A stretch of DNA of 64,000 bases from the NCBI GenBank assembly GCA_035606695.1, contig DATNEW010000009.1, positions 1 through 64,000 of the forward strand, read 5' to 3'. The notes under the pieces were generated by a model that had not been told where the DNA came from, ran no database searches, and saw only the letters and a program-made list of their open reading frames with translations. The position numbers and the translations under genes were made by a program. Shown here in pieces: positions 34,943 through 42,343 of this stretch (its first letter is position 1; every line of letters begins with the position of its first letter). Origin of the DNA: Gemmatimonadaceae bacterium (GTDB taxonomy: Bacteria; Gemmatimonadota; Gemmatimonadetes; Gemmatimonadales; Gemmatimonadaceae).

Positions 34943-35484
34943 CAGGTCACCTCGTGCGATCCACCGCGCTTGTTCGCGACGCGCGCGAGCGTGAACAGGA
35001 GATCGGACAGCCGATTGAGATACACGATCACGATCGCGGGAATTTCCGTTCCGGCGCCCAGCTGCACGACGCGGCGCTCGGCGCGGCGGCACACGGTGCG
35101 CGCGATGTGCAGCGCGGCAGCCTTGGGCGTACCGCCGGGCATCACGAACGCCTTGAGCGGTTCGAGCTCGTCGTCGCCGGCGTCGATGGCGCGCTCCAAC
35201 TCGGCGATCCGCGCGTCGTCGATCTTCGCCTTCTCGAGGTGGCGCTGCATCTTGTCGCGATCGGGCGTGGCGAGGAGTGCGCCGATGGCGAAGAGGTCGT
35301 GTTGAATGGGCGCGACGACGGTGTCGATGCGCGGCGTGGGATCGGTCGCGAGAACGACGCCGAGGGTGGCGTTGAGCTCATCGACGTCGCCGTAGGCTTC
35401 GACGCGCGGATTGTCCTTCGATACTCGGCCACCGCCGAAGAGCGCGGTCTGGCCGGTGTCGCCCGTCTTGGTGTAGATCTTCAT
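34939..35484 (-). CDS. Cob(I)alamin adenosyltransferase, PduO type
   Basis: Adds the 5'-deoxyadenosyl group from ATP to cob(I)alamin, giving coenzyme B12. The N-terminal MKIYTKTGDTGQTALFGGGR is the characteristic ATP-binding segment; VEAYGDVDELNATLG, RTVCRRAERR and YLNRLSDLLFTLAR complete the PduO fold in 181 residues. ATG at 35484 gives the standard N-terminus. It is the first gene of a unit with aroB and a 3D-domain lipoprotein, divergent from the FNR gene. No B12-dependent enzyme is in the window. Confidence 0.94.
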   Translation of the reverse strand: MKIYTKTGDTGQTALFGGGRVSKDNPRVEAYGDVDELNATLGVVLATDPTPRIDTVVAPIQHDLFAIGALLATPDRDKMQRHLEKAKIDDARIAELERAIDAGDDELEPLKAFVMPGGTPKAAALHIARTVCRRAERRVVQLGAGTEIPAIVIVYLNRLSDLLFTLARVANKRGGSHEVTW

Positions 35485-35523
35485 GGCGAGGATGAATGTA
35501 GGGACAGTCGTGGGCGCCCGCGC

Positions 35524-35627
35524 GGTGAGGCCCGCCGCGCTGCGCGCGCGGATGGTGGGGCCGGCGCCTTCGGCGCCGATGGTGCGGGCCGCGGCCCAAA
35601 CCATCCGCGCGCAGCGCGGGCCTCACC
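35524..35627. repeat. Palindromic intergenic element (GGTGAGGCC type), second copy
   Basis: A nearly perfect inverted repeat: left arm 35524-35556 (starting GGTGAGGCCCGC and ending GGATGGT) matches right arm 35600-35627 (ACCATCC ... GGGCCTCACC) with a few extra bases on the left. The centre contains GGCGCCTTCGGCGCC, a C-TTCG-G tetraloop hairpin, and GGGCCGCGGCCC. It fills the gap between divergent genes. The arms and central GC word are shared with 12032-12171. Confidence 0.75.
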
Positions 35628-35641
35628 TTTATTTTCTCCCC

Positions 35642-36661
35642 ATGGCTGAACTACGAGATATTACCATCATCGGCGCTGGCCCCACCGGCCTCTTCGCGCT
35701 GTTCTATTCCGGCATGCGCCGCGCAACCGCGCAGATCGTCGATGCGCTGCCGGAAGTCGGCGGCCAGCTCACCGCGCTGTATCCCGAGAAATACATCTTC
35801 GACGTCGCCGGATATACGAAGGTGCTCGCGAAGGATCTCGTGAAGTCGCTCGCCGAGCAGGCAAGGCAATTCGATCAGCCCATCCATCTCGGCCAGCGCG
35901 TGACGGGGCTCGAGGAAGAAGACGGACACTTCGTGCTGGTGACGGAGACCGACCGTTTTCCGACGCGCGCCATCGTCATCGCCGCGGGGATCGGCGCGTT
36001 TTCGCCGCGGCGGCTGCCGCAGCAGTGCGCCCAGCCGTGGTACGGCCGCGGCATTTTCGACGTCGTCTCGGATCCCGAAGTCTTCCGCGGCCAGCGCGTC
36101 GTGATCATCGGCGGCGGCGATTCCGCGTTCGATTGGGGCGTCCAGCTCCTCGAGCGCGCCGAGCGGGTGTCGATCGTTCACCGCAGCGACCGTTTCCGGG
36201 CGCACGCCGCCACGGTCGCGCAGTTTCAGGATGCGGTCGCCGGCGGACGCGCCGACGTATTCACATTTCATGAATTACACGATGTGAAATGCGCGACGAG
36301 CCCGGACAGGTTCTCGCACATCGAGCTGCGGGACGTCAAAGCGAAAACGACGCGCGAGATCGGCGCCGACGTCGTGCTGCCGATGCTCGGCTTCGTCAGC
36401 GACATCGGGCCATTGGGCGAGTGGGGATTGAAGCTCGAGAAGGACGAGATTCTGGTGAACAGCCAGATGGAAACGGGCCGCGCCGGCATCTACGCCGCGG
36501 GCGACGTGACCACGTTCCCGGGAAAGCTCAAGCTGATCGCGAGCGGGTTTGCCGAAGCGGCGACGGCCGTGAATCAGGCGGTGCATTGGATCTACCCCGA
36601 GAAGAAGGTGACGCCGGGGCACTCGTCGAACATGGACATCTTCGGTCAGACGGACGACTGA
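35642..36661 (+). CDS. Ferredoxin/flavodoxin-NADP+ reductase, thioredoxin-reductase-like
   Basis: A 339-residue flavoprotein of the YumC-type FNR family. The FAD motif is IIGAGPTGLFALFYSGMR, the NADP motif IIGGGDSAFDW, and the C-terminal FAD segment GIYAAGDVTTFPGKLKLI. The redox-active CxxC of thioredoxin reductase is absent, which separates the two families. It would transfer electrons between NADPH and ferredoxin or flavodoxin in the cytoplasm. ATG at 35642 is chosen because the N-terminal strand starts at once; the ribosome site is poor. A MazG-like gene begins 1 nt after its stop. Confidence 0.9.
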   Translation: MAELRDITIIGAGPTGLFALFYSGMRRATAQIVDALPEVGGQLTALYPEKYIFDVAGYTKVLAKDLVKSLAEQARQFDQPIHLGQRVTGLEEEDGHFVLVTETDRFPTRAIVIAAGIGAFSPRRLPQQCAQPWYGRGIFDVVSDPEVFRGQRVVIIGGGDSAFDWGVQLLERAERVSIVHRSDRFRAHAATVAQFQDAVAGGRADVFTFHELHDVKCATSPDRFSHIELRDVKAKTTREIGADVVLPMLGFVSDIGPLGEWGLKLEKDEILVNSQMETGRAGIYAAGDVTTFPGKLKLIASGFAEAATAVNQAVHWIYPEKKVTPGHSSNMDIFGQTDD

Positions 36662-36662
36662 C

Positions 36663-37001
36663 ATGGACCTCGACGCCTATGTGATCTCGGCGCGACGCAC
36701 GATCAATCCCGCGCTCGATGAACGCGACCGAACGCTGGACGCGGCGGCCGGGTTGGCGGAGGAAGCCGCGGAAGTGCTCGGGCTCGTCCGCAAGCGCGCG
36801 TTTCAGAATCGCGACGTGTCGCGCGAGCGGCTGGTCGAGGAGTTGGGCGACGTGCTGTGGTGTCTTGCGATCACCGCGGATTCACTCGGCGTGTCGCTCG
36901 ACGAGGTGGCGAAGGCGAATGTCGAGAAGTTGCAGGCGCGGCATCCCGATGGCTTCGCCGCGCGCGGGCCCGAGGAGTGGAGTCGGAGCTTGAAAGAGTA
37001 G
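36663..37001 (+). CDS. MazG-like nucleotide pyrophosphohydrolase
   Basis: A 112-residue all-alpha NTP pyrophosphatase domain. The metal-binding set is seen in AGLAEEAAEVLG (E-E-x-x-E type) and EELGDVLWCLAITA (E-x-x-D), followed by ANVEKLQARHPDGF. It should hydrolyse NTP or dNTP to the monophosphate and pyrophosphate as a house-cleaning enzyme; the exact nucleotide is unknown. A single MazG-like domain is present, rather than the two of E. coli MazG. It is the second gene of a two-gene unit and is followed by a palindromic element. Confidence 0.88.
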   Translation: MDLDAYVISARRTINPALDERDRTLDAAAGLAEEAAEVLGLVRKRAFQNRDVSRERLVEELGDVLWCLAITADSLGVSLDEVAKANVEKLQARHPDGFAARGPEEWSRSLKE

Positions 37002-37014
37002 AGTGTTGTCCGTG

Positions 37015-37117
37015 GTCATCCTCGCGAGCCGAAGGTGAGACGAGGATCTGCTTTTGTGAACGCCGTTCCCAAGAGCAGATCCTCCGTTCGCTCGCTGCGC
37101 TCGCTCAGGAGGATGAC
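37015..37117. repeat. Palindromic element with nested inverted repeats
   Basis: Outer arms GTCATCCT (37015-37022) and AGGATGAC (37110-37117) enclose GAGGATCTGCT (37042-37052) and AGCAGATCCTC (37074-37084). Between the inner arm and the right edge is a run of imperfect GCTCGCT repeats. The element lies after the MazG-like gene and before the convergent ABC permease stop. It looks like a repetitive extragenic element that may also end transcription; no U-run is present. Confidence 0.6.
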
Positions 37118-37174
37118 ACGCGCTACTCCAGCCCCCTTGCAGTTCCGCCCAGCGTCCGACGCCAAGCGCCATCG

Positions 37175-38095
37175 CTAGTCGTACGACACCCTCGGATCCG
37201 CCTTCGCGTATGCGAGATCTGTAATCAGGTTCACCAGCACGAACACCGTGCTGAGAAAGAGCACGGTCCCCTGAATCGCCGGCAGATCGCGGCGCGAGAT
37301 CGCGTTCACGACGTAGCGGCCAATTCCCGGCCATGAGAAGATCGTCTCGGTGAGAATGCTGCCGGTGAGATACGCGCCGAAGTCGAGGCCGAGCACCGTG
37401 ATCACCGGGATGAGCGCGTTGCGCAGCGCGTGCTTGAGCGTGACGACGCGCTCGCTCAACCCCTTCGCGCGCGCCGTACGCACGTAATCGGCGCTCAGCG
37501 ACTCGAGCATCGCCGACCGCGTCATGCGCGCGAGAAACGCAATCGATCGCATGCCGAGCGTGAGCGCCGGCAACGTGAGAAAACGCAGACTTCCATACCC
37601 CGACGGCGGCAACCATCGGAATGTGACAGCGAACAATAGAATTAGTAGCAATCCGACCCAATATACCGGGAACGAGATGCCCAGGTACGCGACGCCGAGG
37701 GCAAAACGATCCGCGAACCCGCCCGGTTTGCGCGCGCTCAAGACGCCGAGCGTCAGGCCCAGAACCGTGGCGAGCAGCATCGCCGCGCCGGCCAGCTGCA
37801 GCGTTTTCGGAAACCGCTCGCGAATGTCCTGCGTGATCGGGCGGTTCGTGATGTACGACCGACCGAGATCGCCCGTGAGGACGCTGCCCACGTAATGGCC
37901 GAAGCGCACGGGAAGCGGATCGTCGAGCCGCAGCTGCGCGCGCAAGCGAGCGATCGTCGCGCTGTCGGCGCGCTCGCCGATCATCGATTCCACGGGGTCG
38001 CCGGGCGCGACATACAACAACAGGAACGCGACGACGAGCACGCCGAAGAGCGTGGGGATCGACAATAACAGGCGGCGCAGGATGAAGCGGCTCAT
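37175..38095 (-). CDS. Oligopeptide/dipeptide ABC transporter permease (DppB/OppB type)
   Basis: A 306-residue inner-membrane protein with about six helices. MSRFILRRLLLSIPTLFGV is the usual N-terminal helix of DppB/OppB. The EAA-type loop that contacts the ATPase appears near YVRTARAKGLSERVVTLKHALRNALIP, and SWPGIGRYVVNAI follows. The ATG overlaps the stop of the substrate-binding gene (ATGA). Only one permease is present and no ATPase or second permease (DppC-like) lies on either side, so the transporter is incomplete in this window. Confidence 0.93.
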   Translation of the reverse strand: MSRFILRRLLLSIPTLFGVLVVAFLLLYVAPGDPVESMIGERADSATIARLRAQLRLDDPLPVRFGHYVGSVLTGDLGRSYITNRPITQDIRERFPKTLQLAGAAMLLATVLGLTLGVLSARKPGGFADRFALGVAYLGISFPVYWVGLLLILLFAVTFRWLPPSGYGSLRFLTLPALTLGMRSIAFLARMTRSAMLESLSADYVRTARAKGLSERVVTLKHALRNALIPVITVLGLDFGAYLTGSILTETIFSWPGIGRYVVNAISRRDLPAIQGTVLFLSTVFVLVNLITDLAYAKADPRVSYD

Positions 38096-39678
38096 TTCTT
38101 CGTTCCAGTTCCGTGATCGATCGTCACGTCGAGCCAGCGTTGTCCATTGAAGATGACCGGCGGCTGGAAGTGCTTGATCCACGGCTGCACGGCGTACAGC
38201 TCGTCGTAGAAATAGAGGAAGACCATCGGCGCCTCGGCGAACGCGATCGAGTCGGCCTGGGTGTACAACGCGTTGCGCTTGTTCTGGTCCAGCTCGCGGC
38301 GCGACGCGGTGACGACCGAATCGAAGCGGGCGTTCGCGAAGAACGACACGTTGCCGCCCGCGCCCCGGTTCGCACTGTGCAGCAGCGGATACAGAAAATC
38401 TTCGGCGTCCGGATAGTCGGCGTACCAATCCTTGAGGATCATGTCGGCGTCGCCTTTGCGTGCCGCAGCGCGCGCGGCCGCTGACTCACGCAGCACGATC
38501 TTGGTGCGAATGCCGACCGCGTTCAAATACGCCTGCACCGTTTCCGCGATGCGCTGATAGGTCGGCACCATGTTGGTCCAGAGCTCGACGTCGATGCCGT
38601 TCGGGTGGCCCGCCGCGGCGAGCAGTGCCTTGGCCTTCTGCGGATCGTACGGATAGGGTTTGCGCGACTTGTCGTATCCGCCGAGCGAGGGTGGAATCAC
38701 ACCGGCGGCGCGGGTGCCGCGTCCGCCGACGAGGCGTTCGATGATGCGATCGACGTCGATGGCGTAATTGATCGCCTGCCGCACACGAGGATCGGCGAGC
38801 GGGCCGCGCGTGGTGTTGATGCCGATGTACACGAGCTCGAGCGCGGCGATCGACATGAGCTGCGGCTTCTTGCTTTCGTCCTCGACCCAGTCGCCTGCTT
38901 CCGCCGCCGGAATCTCGAGGATGTCCACGTTGCCGCTCTCGTACTCGGCCACGGCGGTACTCGGTTCAGCGATGATGCGCGCGCGCAGCGTGTCGGTCTT
39001 CGGCGCGCCGCCGAAATAGTTCGGATTGCGCGCGAACAACAGATAGTCGTCGTGCTTCCACTCGACGAGCTTCCACGGCCCGGTCCCGATCGGATGTTGG
39101 CCGAAATCGGTTCCGGTCTTTTCAGGCACGACCGCGGCGACGGGCATCGCGAGCATGGTCGCGAAAATGGCGAGTGGCTCGGAGAGCGTGACGACGAGCG
39201 TCGAGTCGTCCCTCACCGCCAGGCCGGCGACGCTCTTCGCGGTGCCGCCGTTGTATTCCTTCGCGCCCTTGATGGGGAAGAGAAACGACGCGGCGCCGCT
39301 CTTGGTCTCGGGCGCCAGCGCGCGTTCCCAGCTCGCGGCAACGGTGTGCGCCGTGACCGGCGAGCCGTCGTGGAATGTGACGCCGCGGCGTAGATGGAAG
39401 GTGTACTGCAAGCCGTCGGGGCTCACGTCCCACCGTTCGGCGAGGGCGGGCTGCACCTTTCCGTCGGCGGTGAACTGTGTCAGACCGTCGAAGAGGTAGG
39501 CGACAGCGCGACCCGTCGGCACGTCGGTGGAGACCGCCGGGTCGAGGGATTTGGGATCGTAGTTGTCGCGGGAGTCGATCAGCTCGTGGCGCGAAGGTGC
39601 CCCGGACGAACCGCATCCCGCCGGCATCAACCACAACCCAGCAACCACCAAAGCGAGTAGCGGCCGTCTATCTTTCAT
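38092..39678 (-). CDS. Peptide ABC transporter substrate-binding lipoprotein
   Basis: A 528-residue periplasmic binding protein of the SBP_bac_5 family. The signal ends LMPAGC with lipid-anchor Cys22. Family phrases are SLDPAVSTDVPTGRAVAYL, LAERWDVSPDGLQYTFHLR with RGVTFHDGSPVTAHT, and PIGTGPWKLVEW. It presents oligopeptides or similar solutes to the permease encoded immediately downstream (ATGA overlap). The start at 39678 gives a standard lipoprotein signal with AGGG nearby. The substrate is not determined by sequence. Confidence 0.93.
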   Translation of the reverse strand: MKDRRPLLALVVAGLWLMPAGCGSSGAPSRHELIDSRDNYDPKSLDPAVSTDVPTGRAVAYLFDGLTQFTADGKVQPALAERWDVSPDGLQYTFHLRRGVTFHDGSPVTAHTVAASWERALAPETKSGAASFLFPIKGAKEYNGGTAKSVAGLAVRDDSTLVVTLSEPLAIFATMLAMPVAAVVPEKTGTDFGQHPIGTGPWKLVEWKHDDYLLFARNPNYFGGAPKTDTLRARIIAEPSTAVAEYESGNVDILEIPAAEAGDWVEDESKKPQLMSIAALELVYIGINTTRGPLADPRVRQAINYAIDVDRIIERLVGGRGTRAAGVIPPSLGGYDKSRKPYPYDPQKAKALLAAAGHPNGIDVELWTNMVPTYQRIAETVQAYLNAVGIRTKIVLRESAAARAAARKGDADMILKDWYADYPDAEDFLYPLLHSANRGAGGNVSFFANARFDSVVTASRRELDQNKRNALYTQADSIAFAEAPMVFLYFYDELYAVQPWIKHFQPPVIFNGQRWLDVTIDHGTGTKK

Positions 39679-39743
39679 TGACCCTGGAAATGGCGTCGGC
39701 GCGAGAACTTACCCGAGCCCGCCGATACGCGTCAAATCACAGC

Positions 39744-39986
39744 ATGCCTGCAAAGACCGATCCGCGACAGACATCGGCGGCCCCGACCTATTTCTATCGT
39801 CGCGCACTCGACGCGCGCGATCTCTTGCCCGCGATCGGTGTCGGTGTGGCGATGGGCCTGGCCGCATTCTATTTGACGAAGCTGTATCTCGAGCGCGCGC
39901 CGCTCACGCCCGAAGGGTTGGAACCGCGGCGGCGCAGCAAGCGTGCAAAGCACGCGATGCACCTTCGCCGAGCGCGCGCGACGTGA
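39744..39986 (+). CDS. 80-residue single-helix membrane protein
   Basis: A small protein, MPAKTDPRQTSAAPTYFYRR at its start, with one membrane helix (DLLPAIGVGVAMGLAAFYLTKL) and a basic C-terminal tail (RRRSKRAKHAMHLRRARAT), so the C-terminus should be cytoplasmic. The stop overlaps the GTG of the TamA/BamA-like gene (GTGA), which argues that it is translated and belongs to that operon. No family is recognised and the start lacks a clear ribosome site. Confidence 0.6.
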   Translation: MPAKTDPRQTSAAPTYFYRRALDARDLLPAIGVGVAMGLAAFYLTKLYLERAPLTPEGLEPRRRSKRAKHAMHLRRARAT

Positions 39987-42340
39987 GAGGCGCCGGGCAC
40001 CGCGTCGGCCGTGGCGCCCTGAGCTCCGTTCGGATCGCGCTTGCCGTCGTCGCGCTGACCGCTGCCCGCGCATCGATCGCGCGCGCGCAGGACGTGCTCT
40101 GCGAATCGACGAACACCGAAGTGCACGCGCTGCGCTTCGAGGGCAATACCACGTTCAGCGATGCGCAGCTCTCGTCGTACGTCATCACGACGCCGTCGTC
40201 GCTCACGCGACGCACGCTGGCGAAGATCGGCATCTCGCACGGCGGCGCGCGGCGGTGCTATCCGGACGTCGGGCTCAAGCCGGACGTCGATAGTCTCACG
40301 CTGTTGTATCGGCTGAATGGCTTCTACGACACCCGCGTCGACACCGTCGTCACGCCCGCCGGCCGCAACGCGGTGGACATCACGTTTCGCATTCAGGAAG
40401 GACAGCCGCTCATTCTCGATACGTTGTCCATCACGGGGTTGGACAGCGTGGCAAACGCGGACGAGTTGTTGCGGAAGCTGCCGCTGCAAGTCGGGCGCCG
40501 CGTCGGACCGCAGCAGCTGTCCGAAGCATTCGAATTGCTCATCACGTCGTTGCGGAACATGGGCTATCCGCACGCGGACGCACTGCGACAATTCGACACG
40601 CACAAGGCCGAGCATCGCGCCGAGGTCGGATTGGCGGTGACGACGGGGCCGCTCTCGCACTTCGGCACGATCGCGGTGCACCGGCAGGGGCCGCCGGGTC
40701 ACGAAAGCTCGCCGTCGATCGACAGCGCGGTGGTCCTCAAGCTGATCGGCTTCAAGTCCGGCGACGTCTACAGCGACACCGCGTTGGTCGGCGCCTCGCG
40801 CAATCTCTACAACCTCGGCACCTACCGGCATGTCGGCATTCTCGTGGACAGCACGTGGCCGGGGGGCCAGTCGGTCGCCGTGGTCTCGATGGATCTGCGC
40901 GAAGACCTGATGAATCAGATCGATCAGGACGAGGGATTCGGCACGCTCGACTGCTTCCGCACCAATACACAATACACATATAAAAACTTTAATGGCGACG
41001 CGGCGCAGGCCACACTCACCGCGCGCTTCTCGAAGCTCGGGTACGGTGATCCGCTGAGCACCGAGTTCCTGAAGAAGCATCTCTGCGGCTACCTGAACGC
41101 GGATTCGCTCGGCAGCTCGAAGGTGAACGACTACATCGGCGGCACGATTCAGTACCCGACGCTGCTCGGCACGAAGTGGCGGCCGGCGTTCTCCGCGTAC
41201 ACCGAACGTCGCGGCCAGTATCGATCCTACCTGCGCACGACCGACGTGGGCTTCAGTCCCTCGGCAACGCGGATGGTGCGACCGTTCATACCGCTCACGC
41301 TCGCCTACACGTTCGAACACGGAAAGGTGAACGCCGACAATGCCGTGCTGTGCGGCGTCTTCAATCGATGCACCCCCGAAGAACGCGAGGACGTGCAGAA
41401 GCGGCAGGCCTTCGGTGTCGCGAGCATATCGCTGCAATCCAACCGCACCGACAATCTTCTCTCGCCGACGACCGGATATGCCTGGGCGGGGGAATTCCGC
41501 ACCTCCAGTCCGCTGACTGCGTCCGACCCTTCGCTCACGTTCAACAAGGTGACCGGCGACGTCTCGGCGTTTCATCCATTCAACTCGAGAACGGTCTTCG
41601 CGGCGCGATTGCGCGGCGGGTACATCGCGGGCGGAACGACGGCGAGCGGGACTACGCTGCCGCCACCGCAGGAGCGGCTCTACGGCGGCGGCTACAACTC
41701 CGTGCGCGGGTTCGGCCAGAATGAGCTTGGTCCGCAGGTGTATCTGCTCGACCCCGATGCATTCTCGGATGACACCATCGCGTTCAACCCTGATGGCAGC
41801 ACGACCGAAAAGCTCGTGTCCAACGGCAAGCGGCCTCAGCGCGCGGTGCCGAGCGGAGGTAATGTGCTGCTCGTCGCGAATGCGGAGGTGCGTGTTCGCG
41901 GGGGCATTTTGCCGAGTGCCGTCGAGATCGCGCCATTCGTGGACGCGGGTCAGGTGTGGGTGACACAGACGGGAAAGCGCATCAACGTCGACCAGCTGCG
42001 GGTGACGCCGGGCATCAGCTTCCGCTACTTCCTGGCGTTTGCGCCCATCCAGGTGAACCTGGGGTACAACCCGTATCCGCCGGTCACAGGCATTGCGTAC
42101 TTCGCGCAGCCGGTGAGCGGCAAGGCGAACCTGGCGCCGCTCATCTGTGTGACGTCGCCCGGCGATACCCCCGTCACTTTCATTCGTCAGCCGATCACGG
42201 GCGCGATCACACAGGAAGGTCTCGCATCGTGCCCCAGCAGCTACCAACCGCCTGCCGCGTCAAACTTCATCCAGCGACTCGGGCTCGGCCACTTTGGCCA
42301 GCACATCGTGTTCACGATCAATATCGGTAGTGAATTCTAG
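39983..42340 (+). CDS. Outer-membrane TamA/BamA-like protein (POTRA plus beta-barrel)
   Basis: A 785-residue Omp85-superfamily protein. A signal peptide ending ARAQ precedes POTRA domains (LRFEGNTTFSDAQLSSYV at about residue 46, LSITGLDSVANADELL later). The barrel starts about residue 430 and contains the VRGF lid-lock motif (YNSVRGFGQNEL near 577). The protein ends in Phe (INIGSEF), the usual assembly signal. It should insert or export beta-barrel proteins or cell-surface substrates. The GTG start overlaps the preceding small gene; TamB starts 4 nt after its stop, so TamA is the better label, though BamA cannot be excluded. Confidence 0.87.
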   Translation: MRGAGHRVGRGALSSVRIALAVVALTAARASIARAQDVLCESTNTEVHALRFEGNTTFSDAQLSSYVITTPSSLTRRTLAKIGISHGGARRCYPDVGLKPDVDSLTLLYRLNGFYDTRVDTVVTPAGRNAVDITFRIQEGQPLILDTLSITGLDSVANADELLRKLPLQVGRRVGPQQLSEAFELLITSLRNMGYPHADALRQFDTHKAEHRAEVGLAVTTGPLSHFGTIAVHRQGPPGHESSPSIDSAVVLKLIGFKSGDVYSDTALVGASRNLYNLGTYRHVGILVDSTWPGGQSVAVVSMDLREDLMNQIDQDEGFGTLDCFRTNTQYTYKNFNGDAAQATLTARFSKLGYGDPLSTEFLKKHLCGYLNADSLGSSKVNDYIGGTIQYPTLLGTKWRPAFSAYTERRGQYRSYLRTTDVGFSPSATRMVRPFIPLTLAYTFEHGKVNADNAVLCGVFNRCTPEEREDVQKRQAFGVASISLQSNRTDNLLSPTTGYAWAGEFRTSSPLTASDPSLTFNKVTGDVSAFHPFNSRTVFAARLRGGYIAGGTTASGTTLPPPQERLYGGGYNSVRGFGQNELGPQVYLLDPDAFSDDTIAFNPDGSTTEKLVSNGKRPQRAVPSGGNVLLVANAEVRVRGGILPSAVEIAPFVDAGQVWVTQTGKRINVDQLRVTPGISFRYFLAFAPIQVNLGYNPYPPVTGIAYFAQPVSGKANLAPLICVTSPGDTPVTFIRQPITGAITQEGLASCPSSYQPPAASNFIQRLGLGHFGQHIVFTINIGSEF

Positions 42341-42343
42341 GGA

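Noticed and set aside
39869-42247. 792-codon minus-strand open frame opposite the TamA-like gene
   Set aside because: The TamA-like reading has signal peptide, POTRA and barrel motifs; the antisense frame has none.
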